A program made the position numbers and the translations under genes. Of a stretch of DNA of 64,000 nucleotides, positions 50,041-61,820 are shown piece by piece. Positions within the stretch are counted from its first letter, which is position 1. Each line of letters begins with the position of its first letter. The stretch is from assembly GCA_027186245.1 (NCBI GenBank), contig CP114487.1, positions 4,397,001-4,461,000 on the forward strand, written 5' to 3'. The stretch is from Coriaria nepalensis. Its lineage: Eukaryota > Streptophyta > Magnoliopsida > Cucurbitales > Coriariaceae. Under the pieces are notes generated by a model. The model worked only from the letters and a program-made list of their open reading frames with translations, did no database searches and was not told the origin of the DNA.

Positions 50041-51470
50041 GTGAAAAATACACCTCTCTAATTGAAATAGCTTTCAATCCTTCGGACCCTTTTGGTACCG
50101 AAAATTTTGATGATTTTGAAGTGCCACTATTATCTATTCATTCGACATCAAAATATACTGGTATAGATATAGATGAATTCATTCCTAAAAAAGAAACAAA
50201 AAATTATTTGAGACAATATTTGAAAAAAAAAAATGATATCAGTCCAATTTTCATTGGAACGATATCGATCTTAAAAAAAAAAATTAAAACAATATAAAAT
50301 CTTTACCTCAGAGCAACTTGGGAGCACGATAATAAATGCTTGTGAGGTTTCAAGTAACTTAGTAGTTTTTAATTGTTTGTGAGGTTTCAAGCAACTTTAG
50401 TAACAAATGCAAGCTTATTAGATGTTCGTCTGCGGTCCGTCGTCGACTAGAGAGGAAGAAGCAGGAAGAAAGAAGGAAGAAGGAAGGAAGAAAGAAAGAA
50501 AGAAAGAAAGAAAAAGAAAAAAGAGAGAAGATTAAATCGTAATTTCAAATTTTTTTAATGAATAACTGTAAAGGCATTTATTTAAAAAAAATGAAAAGAG
50601 GGTAAACAATTTTTTTTTTTTGAGAAGGATGGTATTTACCTAAACTTACCTATATATTATTAGCCAAACTAGAACATTTTATCTGGCACGCAACAACCTA
50701 CTAAAAAAATTACATTTAAATTTGGGTCCATTAGATAAATGGCCTTATATGGGAAATGTTTTTTTTTAAATAATCCAACAAAAATATTTCTTAACATAGT
50801 AGCTTTTATTTAATTTCTTATTTCTTAAACTAATAAATATATTGAAATTATGAAAATATCCTCACCTCACTCCACCAACGGTAACAAACGACATCAAATG
50901 CTAACTGAAATCGTTACTCCCTCCTATGTCTTGGGAAACTTTCGAGCTTCAGCTTCATCTGTCCTTACTTTGATCGTCACTTCCATCAACTTCTTTTCGT
51001 AGGAAGCTTTGAAATTGTAAAGCGTCGAGCTTCGTAACACAATCTGTCCTTGATATATTTAAGCTTTTCTTGTTGATTTCTCTTTCAATGGTTGATAGAT
51101 CATCAAAATTGGAATTGAAATTCATCTTCTTCTTTAGATTTTGATTAAATTGTGCTTTCATTTCGTTCTGCAATGCATAGAGAAGCTGTAAATTTGGGTT
51201 TGCTTCTCAATGAATGAAAGCTCGATGGTTTGAGAGATAGATGGCTCAATGCTGATGGCTCGAGCCATCGGTCCCTCGAACCATCTAATATGCTGAATCC
51301 ATCGATTCATCGATCTTTGGGTTTCTTTTTTTTTTTTTTTGCTTTTTTTTTTAAATTTCTCTCTTCTTTCTAATCAAGATAGCTAGTTTTCATTTATTTT
51401 CCTTCTATAAAAATGAGAAATTTATTCCTAATGATATTTTTTGATAGTGAATGGAAAGAGAATATAAACC
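50041..51470. other. Spacer between two MULE relics
   Basis: Contains a GA-rich tract with (GAAA)n near 50457-50530, AT-rich sequence to 50870, and from 50870 to 51350 a more mixed stretch with words such as CTCGATGGTTTGAG and CATCGATTCATCGA. The terminal repeats of either MULE probably lie here, but I could not match ends by eye. Confidence 0.4.
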
Positions 51471-54010
51471 TAAATGAGAAAGAGACTTCATGGTATTAGA
51501 GTTCAAATAGCATATAGGGACCTACTAGAGCTTCAGTCAAATCTAATGTCACTTATAATCAGTCGTTGGAGGTCGTCTATGATTTTATCGACGTTGATTA
51601 TAATGAATTTGAGTTGCAAATATCATACAAGTTGGGGAGTAAATTATTGTCATTACCGCTAGATATAAAAGTAACCAAAACGTGAAGGAGTTTTTCCACC
51701 ACTTGCTATCTAAATAGGAATTCACCATGAACGTAAAGTTGATTATGAAGATGGAAAAAGGTTCATGTGGTGAAGAATGTCGTCAATTACCTAATCTTCC
51801 TAATGTTCATGATATTTTTAGGAGTAACATACCTGATCCTGTAAATAATAATCATGAAAATTTTAGGAGTGACGTACCTAATATTCATAATCTTCATAAT
51901 AATTATAGGAGCTATATACCTAAGCATGTTGCTAATAATCATGATGATTTTTATGGGTATGATCATAATAGTGACATAAATCACCATGAGGATGGAGATG
52001 AGGATGAGAATAGGGATGGGGATAAGGATGGGGATGAGGATAAAGATGATGAAGAGAATGAGGTTGTGGGTGATGGTGATGAAGGTGAGAGAATGGAGGA
52101 AAAATGTGGCACTAATCACAACAATGGGGCCAATGTTGTGAATTAAGGGTATGGGGATGACTTCTTCATGAGAATAATACTCACCAAGATTTTACTAAAG
52201 CTTTATCTGATGGAGATAACTTAGACTGCATACAATCTCACGAATTGCTGTCATTGTGTCGAGATAACTTAGATAATACGAGATGTTGCTGCCATCACTA
52301 TATATACCACATTCACCCGACAAGATGCTGCCACCTTCGCCATATATACCCCGTTCACTACGACCTAGAAATGAAATTGAAGAGGATGATTTTATTCTCC
52401 CCATGGCTACACATCTGTTCACATGCACTATAAAGAATTCAATCCCAGTTGTTTCTTCCCGATCGAGCTAAGGGGTGTTTTATCTTAAACAATATGTTAC
52501 ATCGAAGAGTGAATTAAAGGCAAGTCTACATATGTTTGCAATATGACCACATTTTGCATTTAAGGTTAAGAAGTCTAATAACACTACATTTATAGTCGTG
52601 TGTATATATCAAAATTGTAAGTGGTGACTTCATGTAATGGGAAAGAAGAATTCTTAATTTTTTCAAATCCAAACTTATAAATATGCACACATGTTTTCAT
52701 TTATTTAGGCATGACCAACATCGGCAAGTATCGACATCTATAATTAGACCACATGTGATGGTTAAGTATAAAGGGTGTAACGAGACTTCTAAAGTGTAAT
52801 ATATCGTTATATTGTCCATAATGATCTCGAGGTAAAAATTAGTTATTGGAAGACATGAAAATCAAGATTTGTTACACATAACCTTATTCGAGGTATGACC
52901 AAGGATAACTACACATTGTTACCATATTGGGCAGGCATGCACGAAGTGATCAATCTAGGGATTGTAACTACACTTTTGATGGATGAAAATAACAAATTTC
53001 TTTATTTTCTTGACTTTTAGAGCAGCCTTCAAAGGGTTTCGATTTCTCTAAAAGGTTATTTCTATTGATGAAATATTTTTGAAGTATAAATATAAAGGCA
53101 CACTTTTATCTGCAATGGATCAGGATGGTAACAACCACTTTTATCCATTAGTATGACTATAGTTAATTTGGAGAATGATGCATCATAAAATTGGTTATTG
53201 AGTTAGCTAAAGGGCTTGATCCTAAATACTGCCGATTTGATTTTTGCATAAGATAGATTAAAGAGTGTTGATAATGATATACAAAATGTTTGCACGAGCA
53301 TAAAATATAGTGCATGCATGTGACACCTCGGCTAAAATATTAAGGCCATATTCAAGTATGGTGAGATTTTTGTGGAGTCACTTAACGATTCGTTGGAGGA
53401 TGCACACGATTATCCAATTATAGTGTTGCTCGACAGTATCAGGAAGATCATGATAACTTGGTTTTTAAAATGATAATGTGCAGCAAATGAAATGAACATC
53501 CCATTCCATCTAGAGGTATAGAAGTAGCTAATGAAAAGACACAATGAATCTGTAACAATGAAGGTTGATAAAGTGAAAAAAGATACATTTGAGGTGATCA
53601 GTGGTTTTATTAATGTGTCGGTAAATTTAGGGCATAAAAGTTGCAATTGGATAAGATACTGTGTACTCATGCTTTAGCAGCTTCGAGTTATAGGAATATT
53701 GCACCACACACATTATGTATAGAATATTATAAGACTTCGAATTGTAGGTGAGCATATGTAGACTAAATTTATCCTATCGCAACGATCGATGATTGAAATT
53801 TTCAAGAAGCTCTCTAGTTAATTAAGGTTTTACCCCTCGTTATGTGTAAATAAAGTGGAAGACCGAAAAAAAGATGTATTCTTTCGAGGGGGAACAACCA
53901 CGAAAGAGAAATAAGTGTAGCAAATATAATAGTCTTGGATATATAAAAAAATGACATTCCGGAACCTAATTCCACTACCACCCACCCCTCTTAAACCCAA
54001 TCTCAATCAT
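51471..54010 (+). mobile_element. MULE B, transposase relic
   Basis: Same family as MULE A but on the plus strand. Segments in order: YDFIDVDYNEFELQISYKLG (about 51570), an Asn/His-rich and then Asp/Glu-rich linker (51727-52140), MuDR N-terminal FAFKVKKSNNTTFIVVCIYQ (about 52555), GMTKDNYTLLPYWAGMHEVI (about 52890-52950), a decayed DDE region (TFICNGSGW, TIVNLENDAS, about 53100-53180), TMKVDKVKKDTFEVISGF (about 53555), IAPHTLCIEYYKTSN, and a C-terminal zinc knuckle region (RKRNKCSKYN, about 53900) ending in NLIPLPP. Many stops show it is dead. No Ulp1 partner is seen next to it. Confidence 0.8.
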
Positions 54011-55203
54011 TCGAATTGATATAATTACCTTGTATTGTATGATTTTGATGTAGTAATATTTTCATGTAATATACCGTCTATTCATTTTGATATTCTTTAT
54101 AGTGTTTTTTCCTTAAAAAATGTATTATTGTCTCTGTAATATTGAATTAATTAGTAAAAAAAATATTTTATTATGCTGTTAATAGTATTTTGTCCACAAT
54201 TATTCACAATTGATCACTCAATTTAACGATGAAAGGTTTACTAAAATTTTGTGCAATAAATTTTGCTCAATAATTATAACGTGCTTGTTATGCTATAAAA
54301 CATTTTGAGCATGGAATATCTATATTTGAAATTACATACTCTTTTAATTATAAATGTTTGTTATAAAATAGTAGATGCCAAATGTGCTTTGTATCTTTTA
54401 TGGATCATAAAAAGATAATTGTTTAGCAAGCTTTAAATGCTATATATTTAGTTTATCATATTTTTTTTTTGTGGTAATAATTATTCTCTTACACATATTG
54501 ATCCTAAATTTTAATTTAATTTTAATTTTCTTATTTTTAATTAAGGATTGCCTCAAGGGCTTATTATTATAATCTAATACGAGAGATATCATTCCTTTTT
54601 ATTTTATAAGCAAAACTTGACAAAAGAAAGAAGACTCTTATCTAAATAAAACACGCCATAAACGATTTAGGGTTCTATAAATATAATGAGTTTAAATAAT
54701 TATGATATTTATATATATAATTATTAAAATTTAAAAATTATTTTTAAAAAATCCTAAATATTGACTTTAGGATTCCAATTAATCACGAATCCATTGAAAT
54801 TATGGATATAAAATTTGGAACATTTGCCAATGCATCAATAAGTCGGTTACATATTCTAAAGACATGATTTATAACAATCTTACATTAGGAAAGAAAAAAA
54901 AAAAAAAAGGTACATGACATCTTTCTAAGTTCTAACTGTCCAAAATTTAATTATAAGTAAAAAAAAGGAAAAATAATTCAATTAATGTTTAATTAATCCA
55001 ATAAACTTCTTTAAACCTTTCAAGGACCTTAGTATTAACAAAGAACTTGGAATCTTATTCTACAGTCGTTGACATATTTAGTGGGTTATTATTTTAGTAA
55101 ATTTCCTATGAAATTGAAGCTTGAGAGTTTGCTTGACCATCACAGTTTACTTTCAAACTTCTCATTTTCCCTACCAATTAAAATATTTTCTTCCTAGTCG
55201 GTC
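54011..55203. other. AT-rich intergenic region upstream of the MYB gene
   Basis: No coding relic is visible. Sequence from about 55030 onward likely includes the distal MYB promoter. Confidence 0.55.
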
Positions 55204-55314
55204 CTCTCTCTCTCTCTCTCTCTCTAGATTTCCCCCGTATAATATGCTGATATTGCAATATTAATGCACTAATTAACAAATGTTCATAAATATAGAGAGA
55301 GAGAGAGAGAGAGA
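55204..55314. repeat. (CT)11 and (AG)10 tracts in inverted arrangement
   Basis: (CT)11 lies at 55204-55225 and AG repeats at 55294-55314, separated by 68 bp. The tracts are complementary in antiparallel sense, so a cruciform or hairpin is possible. CT/GA repeats near plant promoters are known binding sites for BPC-type GAGA-binding proteins; a role here is inferred. Confidence 0.85.
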
Positions 55315-55446
55315 TTATATATAGAGGAGTTCCTTTTTATTATTTTCTTGGGAAAATATCCAAACAGTATAAACTATGGCCGTCCAATGATCTTCTTTTG
55401 GCGTGCATCCGATTTCATAAGACCCCATCTTATAATCCCCTCAACC

Positions 55447-55453
55447 TTATAAA
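55447..55453 (+). promoter_or_regulatory. Probable TATA box (TTATAAA) of the MYB gene
   Basis: TTATAAA sits about 120 bp upstream of the MYB ATG, followed by CCAACCACC and a C/T-rich leader. Its position fits a transcription start near 55480. It is a sequence match only. Confidence 0.55.
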
Positions 55454-55531
55454 CCAACCACCCATACATAACTTCTTTCTACTTCTTATATCTCTACTTT
55501 CTCCCTCTTTTTCCCTCTTTCTAACCTCTTT

Positions 55532-55546
55532 ATGGGTTTGAGATAG
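55532..55546 (+). other. Short upstream open reading frame (MGLR) in the MYB leader
   Basis: ATG GGT TTG AGA TAG lies 28 bp before the main ATG, in the probable 5' leader. It ends before the main start, so reinitiation would be needed or the ATG must be skipped. It may lower translation. Confidence 0.5.
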
Positions 55547-55574
55547 CTTGAAGAAATTGTGAGGGAGGGAAGAA

Positions 55575-56893
55575 ATGGGAAGAAAGTGCTCACATTGTGG
55601 AAACATAGGTCATAACTCAAGAACATGCACAAATATTAATAATAAGAACAGTAATAGTCTGCATCTTGTTAATGGTGGTCATGGGCCAGGACTTCGGCTA
55701 TTTGGTGTGAAGCTTGACATGATGATATCTTCATCATCTTCACCTTCAATCAATTCCATGAAGAAAAGCTTTAGCATGGATTGCTTACCGTTGTCGGCTG
55801 CCTCATCTAATTCGTCTTCGTCTTCTTCATTATCTTCATTGACAATTCATATCGACGAAAACTATGATAAATCCTCCTTTCATGGTTATCTCTCCGACGG
55901 TCTCATAGCTCGCGTTCAAGAACGAAAAAAGGGTACTGTTTAAAATTATTCTTGACTCGGATTATCGAATCTTTTGTATATTCAGTTTAGTTATTTGTAA
56001 TCCTGTATGTACACAAATACATGTTCTGATGTCATTTTGTTATAAATTAGTGTCCTAAAAGGCTTATAAGCTGTTGAAAATCATCAACATATGTAAGATA
56101 TGTATACGAATCTAATGGGTTTTTTATTCCATGAATCCAGCCGGCCGTTTAACGGTTTCTATTTGTTTGGATGATTAATTTTAGGGGTTCCATGGACAGA
56201 AGAAGAGCATAGAACATTTCTAGTTGGGCTTGAGAAGCTAGGGAAAGGCGATTGGAGGGGGATTTCGAAAAGCTATGTGACTTCAAGAACTCCAACACAA
56301 GTAGCTAGTCACGCTCAAAAGTATTTTCTGAAACAAGCTTGTCTCAACAAGAAGAAGAGGCGCCCAAGCCTCTTTGACATGGTGCACTAATTACCAATTT
56401 TTTATCTTAAACATAATTAATATTTTCTGATCTAGTTTAATTATTATCCTAATTTATTTTCTTTGTATTGACAAAACAGGTTGGGAGTAGCAAAACAGGA
56501 ACTCAAAACGATCTAAAAGCTTCAAGTGTCGGAGAAGATGATGATGATCAAAATTATTGCAAGGATAGTAGAACAATGACTCTCTTAGACCAGAATTGCT
56601 GGGAACAAGACACAATCGAACGTGTTGATGATCAGGAAATTAGTCATGATGATCGGAAATCTCGATCAATCACCGCTGAACAATCTCATGATCATGATCA
56701 TGGAGTCCACGTTAATTCGCTATATGGCCTGTTTGATTTTCAGCTCAAATCATCCGTTGCTGCAAAACCTATAACTACTCCAAATGTTGTTCCAGATGGT
56801 CTAGAGCTCACACTCGCAGCTCCAAGAAATTTGGATCAAAGTCAACCATCCTCAAATTCACTTCTTATTGGGCCTGTAATTAGTGTGACATGA
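55575..56893 (+). CDS. SHAQKYF-type (R-R-type, single-repeat) MYB transcription factor, KUA1/MYBS3-like
   Basis: Nuclear DNA-binding protein, most likely a repressor; relatives bind TATCCA-type sites and act in sugar, auxin, leaf-growth or senescence control. Three exons: 55575-55932, 56185-56381, 56480-56893; 969 nt, 322 aa. In order: a CCHC zinc knuckle at residues 5-18 (C5, C8, H13, C18), the repression motif RLFGV at 41-45, a Ser-rich stretch, a MYB repeat from [11 protein letters not shown] (122) with W123 and W143 and the SHAQKYF signature at 161-167, then [11 protein letters not shown]. The C-terminal half is acidic and His-rich (HDHDHGVH) and carries an EAR-like LELTL at 293-297. The ATG is preceded by a probable TATA box, a C/T-rich leader and a short upstream frame. 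Confidence 0.95.
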
Positions 56894-58890
56894 AATGACA
56901 GATCTCACAACACAACATTCCAATTATGCCATGAAGATTAATTAATTGAATGTATGATTTTAGTTTCTAAAAATTAATTAGATAGTACTTCGGGTTGAAC
57001 AAGATGATGCTTGAATTTATTGGGGTCAGGCAGTATAAATATATAATATTGAAAATATATATTTATTTAAAATAAAAGATATTTAAATGATCTGATATTA
57101 CTACTCAGACTATAAAGTATCAATGTATAATTAATTTGAATTTGTGTAGCAGCTAGCATCAAAGGTTGGTCCTATGGTCAAAAATGCAAGTCTCTAAGTG
57201 AGATCATCGTCTTGCTTTTGAAATCAACAAAGACCGATTCTTGGGGTCAACCAGCATTAGCGGTGGTCTAAGAGCTAGATGGAGACTAATTTATGAGAAA
57301 ATTTTCACTGCAATTTAGATCGGTGTAATTTATGATCGAGATCTGATCCAAAAAATAAGAAATAATATTCACCATCCAACCTCATTGCACTATAAATTAT
57401 ACCAAATTACACTAAAAATTTACTCTCAAATATTAATTATCATGATATTCTTCAATAGCCAGTTAAGTCACACTCCTTGATATATATATATATATGGAAT
57501 CGATGAACTTTGGAAAAGAACTACAAAATGTGTTTTCATGATATTAGCATTTCCTTTTTTTTTTTTTTTTGGGTATAATGGAAAAGGAATAGAATATTGA
57601 TATTTTTTTTTTCTTGACTCCTGGATAAATGGAAGAGATATAGGAATTAGAATTTGGCTTCTTAAGATCGGAATGATTAGTGCTGATTTCATGATATCTT
57701 TGTGCTTTTTTCCTTTCCTTAGTGACGAAATGGCGCACTTAATTAATTAGAGCCGGTTCTTATGTTGATTCGGTTCCAAAAAAGTTTGTTGATCATCATG
57801 TCTTTTAAAATGTCAATGTTATCCCGTTTGTTACATTTTAGTTTGACAGAGTCGTTCCAATTGTTTTTCATTAATAATAATAAATACATATATATCTATA
57901 TCATTTTCAAAATTCATGTTTAACAAATTAAGGTTCGATATTTATAGACTGAGTGCAAGACTTTGGAAAACTAAGTGTAATTTCTTATATAGTCAATTCT
58001 ACCATGCTTAGTCATGAAAACTTGTACTTCTAAATATGATAATGTATATATAGTTAATTACTTGAAGTTTAAGTAGGATTTGTAATAAAAATGACAATGA
58101 ATAGTTACTTACTTGAAGTTCAAGTTGGAGTTGAAATCAAAGCATCTAGAAGTCCGGATATTCTAAATTAATCTGAATGACTCTAAGAATGAAAAGAAAA
58201 AAAAAGAACGAAGAAAGAAGCTAAAATTTACATGGCTTAATTTTTCAATTGGAATAATCAGATCATAATGTAGTATTAAACTATTGATTGTCCCAAAATT
58301 GAAGATAAAATTAATAGAGAAGCGTAGACCCTTAAAAAATAATTGACAATGAGGTTAAAAGTCCAAATGTCTTATCACATGTTTTCATAGATTAAACATG
58401 TTTACTGCGTGACATAATTTTAAACATGTCATTACACAATTATTTAGTTGATAACATATTTTACATCAACCTAAGAATCAATATCAGAATGATTAAGATA
58501 TCTCTACTCATTACTGTTTGGTTTTGAAATAGACTTTCAAATTTCTACCAATTAATATTGGTATTAAAATTACATTAATTAACGTAATCACATGCTAATT
58601 ATATATTTTCTCCTAGATTGTGTATTCTGAAGTTTAAACAGATATAACTTTTAAGATATTAATTACTTTTTGACATATAATGTCACTATATATTTTGGTC
58701 TGTTTTTAATTCTATGGGACAAAATTGAAAAAGAAAATACTCTACTCATAAATTTTCCTTCCGTGTTTGAAGCCATGCATGTGGGTCTACTAAAACCATG
58801 TGAAAAAAATGGGGCGATGGAATCAATTAATAGATAGATAAGTAATCGAGTGAACAGAAATCTAACACATCTTCATGATAATGAAGAAAC
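56894..58890. other. Intergenic region downstream of the MYB gene
   Basis: AT-rich, with a TA microsatellite at about 57480-57494 and poly-T near 57555-57570. No gene is recognisable on either strand. Confidence 0.6.
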
Positions 58891-58997
58891 AAAGCTTGTC
58901 CACAAGCTATATAGTTGGGAAAAACAGACAAACAAATTGAAGAACACAAAGCTTGTCCACAAGCTATGTAGTTGGGAAAAACAGACAAACAAGTTGT
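58891..58997 (+). repeat. 57-bp tandem duplication carrying a small palindrome
   Basis: AAAGCTTGTCCACAAGCT begins at 58891 and 58948, and sequence identity continues through GTTGGGAAAAACAGACAAAC. Period is 57 bp (19 codons, so frames stay open), with few differences. Each unit contains AGCTTGT-CC-ACAAGCT, a perfect palindrome with a 2-nt centre. Confidence 0.88.
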
Positions 58998-61820
58998 ATA
59001 TCACCTTCCAACCAATATATTCTGGGTACGTAGTAACAGAATGGGGAGAACATTCAGCATTTTTGTAGCTTAGGAAACCGTAGAAATCAGGGTTTGAGGG
59101 AAAGGAGTGGACCTTTTTAGCTCCAAATTGACGATGTCTCTTCGTACAGCTACGTACAAACAAAAAACATGAATAGCTGACTCCCTTATAAATTATCTGC
59201 ATTTTAATTACAATGTGAGTTATTACGTGTTTCAGCCAAAATTCAACAGAATATATTAAGAGAATTATTAAGAAAGAAACATGAAGAGCGGTTCGTATAA
59301 ACATAGATACTAATACCACCTAAATTAGAACACATATTACATAGTTATGTCATATATTCACTTAACAGCAGGAATTTGAAATTATCTTCAAAATCTTGAT
59401 ATTAGCTATCAATATCTCTAAAGCATGCCTACCAACAAACCGTATAGAGATGGTTTTACACAACAGTTTATCAGTTCACATATATACACGCAAGTTTCTT
59501 TAATATGCTAAGAGAAAAGACATAATCTGGAGTTTAGTACGCATTTGGTATTTTAAAGATTTATTCACAGACAATCTTGAGCCACATCTATAATGACTTA
59601 CTTTTTTAGGACAATGACCTTCCACCAAATATAAATTTTGTCTTGTTTTCACAGACTGTAACTGTCAATCTGGATTTGGGTGTCGGATCAAATTAGTTTT
59701 GGACCATTTACTTAATTCATACATGCCTGCAAAAAAATACGTACACTCCAGAGATAACATGGTCGAACAAATTTGTGTGGAGGATAAGGTTTTGGTTCTT
59801 TATGGTGCCAAAATGCATGAATAAAGAGATAGTCATTAATGTAATATCTTTCTTCCCCACTTTAAGGAGCAAACCAAAGTCTCAATTTTGTTGGCTTTGT
59901 CCCTACAACTACCATCAAATCCCCTCTTTTCCTCTTCTTACTCACATCTTATCCTCTTATCTGTATACTTAATCTCTTACTGTTTTATCTGTCGTTAATT
60001 GAACTCATCAAATATCTCATATTTAAGAAGACAAAGATCTCAACTAGATATTAATGAACCAATAAAGTCATACATCTTTGTGTTATTATCAAGTCTATGT
60101 GATTAGACCATATTTTTGTCAGTCTGTAAACTAAAATATATTCACTTAATGTAAGTTCAATTATGAAAATTTAAACACTTTGTAGTATACATTTAGATCG
60201 AGTCTAAAGACCAACTCGTGGGGGTATAATTATTTACCAAATTAACTCATCATTAAACCAAAAGAAGAGAGAATTTATGAAATCTGTATGTTCTTTTCGA
60301 GACACTTCGATCTAGGGATAAATATCCTAATCTCCTGCGGCTCGCTCCATTTGCTGGGGACTTCTATATATCAATGAGCAAGCGACAAGCGACATGTCGC
60401 ATCCTGGGAAAAGGGTCAAAGTTTCTTTCTTTTTTTTTTTTTCTTTTGGCAATATCAGTAAGACGAGAAATACATTAGGTAATTAGCTGGAGGTCTGGAA
60501 CAAATTAATGTGGGGACCATTAATTGGACCACCGTGGATGAGTAGTGAGTCCAAAACATTATACCCTTTTTCACTTGACACTAGGAGGGGTGCGTCCTTC
60601 ATCCGTCAAAATGGGATTGATCATATATAATTTATGAATTTTGATTCATTTAGATTACTTAAAAATTATAAATAAATAATAAAATTTGAATATTAATAAT
60701 ATAACTCATTCACTTAATAAGTAAAATTAAATTTCACCCGATAATTTACCGAGTTTTAACCGGGTATGCAAGCCGTTTAGTTTAGTTATAGATGAAAGAT
60801 TCTTCACCCAATCATTATGGAGCGGCTCACAATTTTGATTAAATTCAGCCCTAATAGGCCAGCGTGCACCCTACTTGACATTGAATTCACAAATCTCAAT
60901 CAAGATACGACGGGTAGGCATGCTAATAACATTTCATTTTTCTCGTCAATTTATGCAAATTGTCAATGATAAATATATTTTAAATAAGAAAGTACAAAAT
61001 ATTTAGTTGAGGAAATTTTTATTGTCTGAACATAAGAGATATGAACTGAAGTGATTATGAGGAGAGGTGAGCACTACAATCCAGATGTTCGTGTGGATAT
61101 GAGTCTAAATATGGTTTGGGAGCTATGCATTATTGGGTCGATTCGTAAAGGTTTAAATAAGAATGAATTGATCCCATCGACTAAGCTGATCATGAATCAA
61201 ATTGAGATGCTGTTGCCGAGGTGATGCTTGGCTTGACCCATAGCCCAAATCTTTGCTGAAGACATAAAATTAGGCTTGGGCTAAGTGAGGCCGAAGTGGT
61301 GGAAGATTTAACTTAAGAGGCCAAACTAGGTTGGGTCCAAAAGGCCAACAGCTACACTAGGCTCAATGGCCGATCCAACTTGATATCCGAATTGGTGTTC
61401 GACCCAAACTAATTTGGCTGAGCTTATGAGCGTTGAGATCAAAGATATACACCATTACTTAGAGGCTTAAGCACGAGCATACAAAGAAGCTAGTGATGAA
61501 GGTCAGAGTAAAGGGATTATTACCGTTGGACATGAGTTAATAATTATGTCTTAATTGCCTTGTAATTGAAGATCAGTTGTCACAATTAATTCATAATTCT
61601 CTCCGGGGTGGCCATATTAATGAACATTTAAATCGGATACAACTAAAAATAAAAGGTATACAAGCTCAACCTAAATTTTTCCGCATACTCTCATTCTCCC
61701 TAGTATCATTCTAACTTGATTGTTGGAGAGATATCATCAAAGCTAACCCCAGCTATATCTTTCTATTTTTTTAAAGTGTTTTGATAGGAAGGCATATTAT
61801 TGGGGTTGAATAAGATTTTA
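58998..61820. other. Intergenic region; last part probably a gypsy LTR
   Basis: No gene is seen. From about 60900 the text changes to balanced composition with repeated GGCCAA/GGCCGA words (61200-61400), and it leads into a primer-binding-site-like sequence near 61831, so 60.9-61.82 kb is probably a decayed LTR. The LTR start is not identifiable. Confidence 0.45.
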
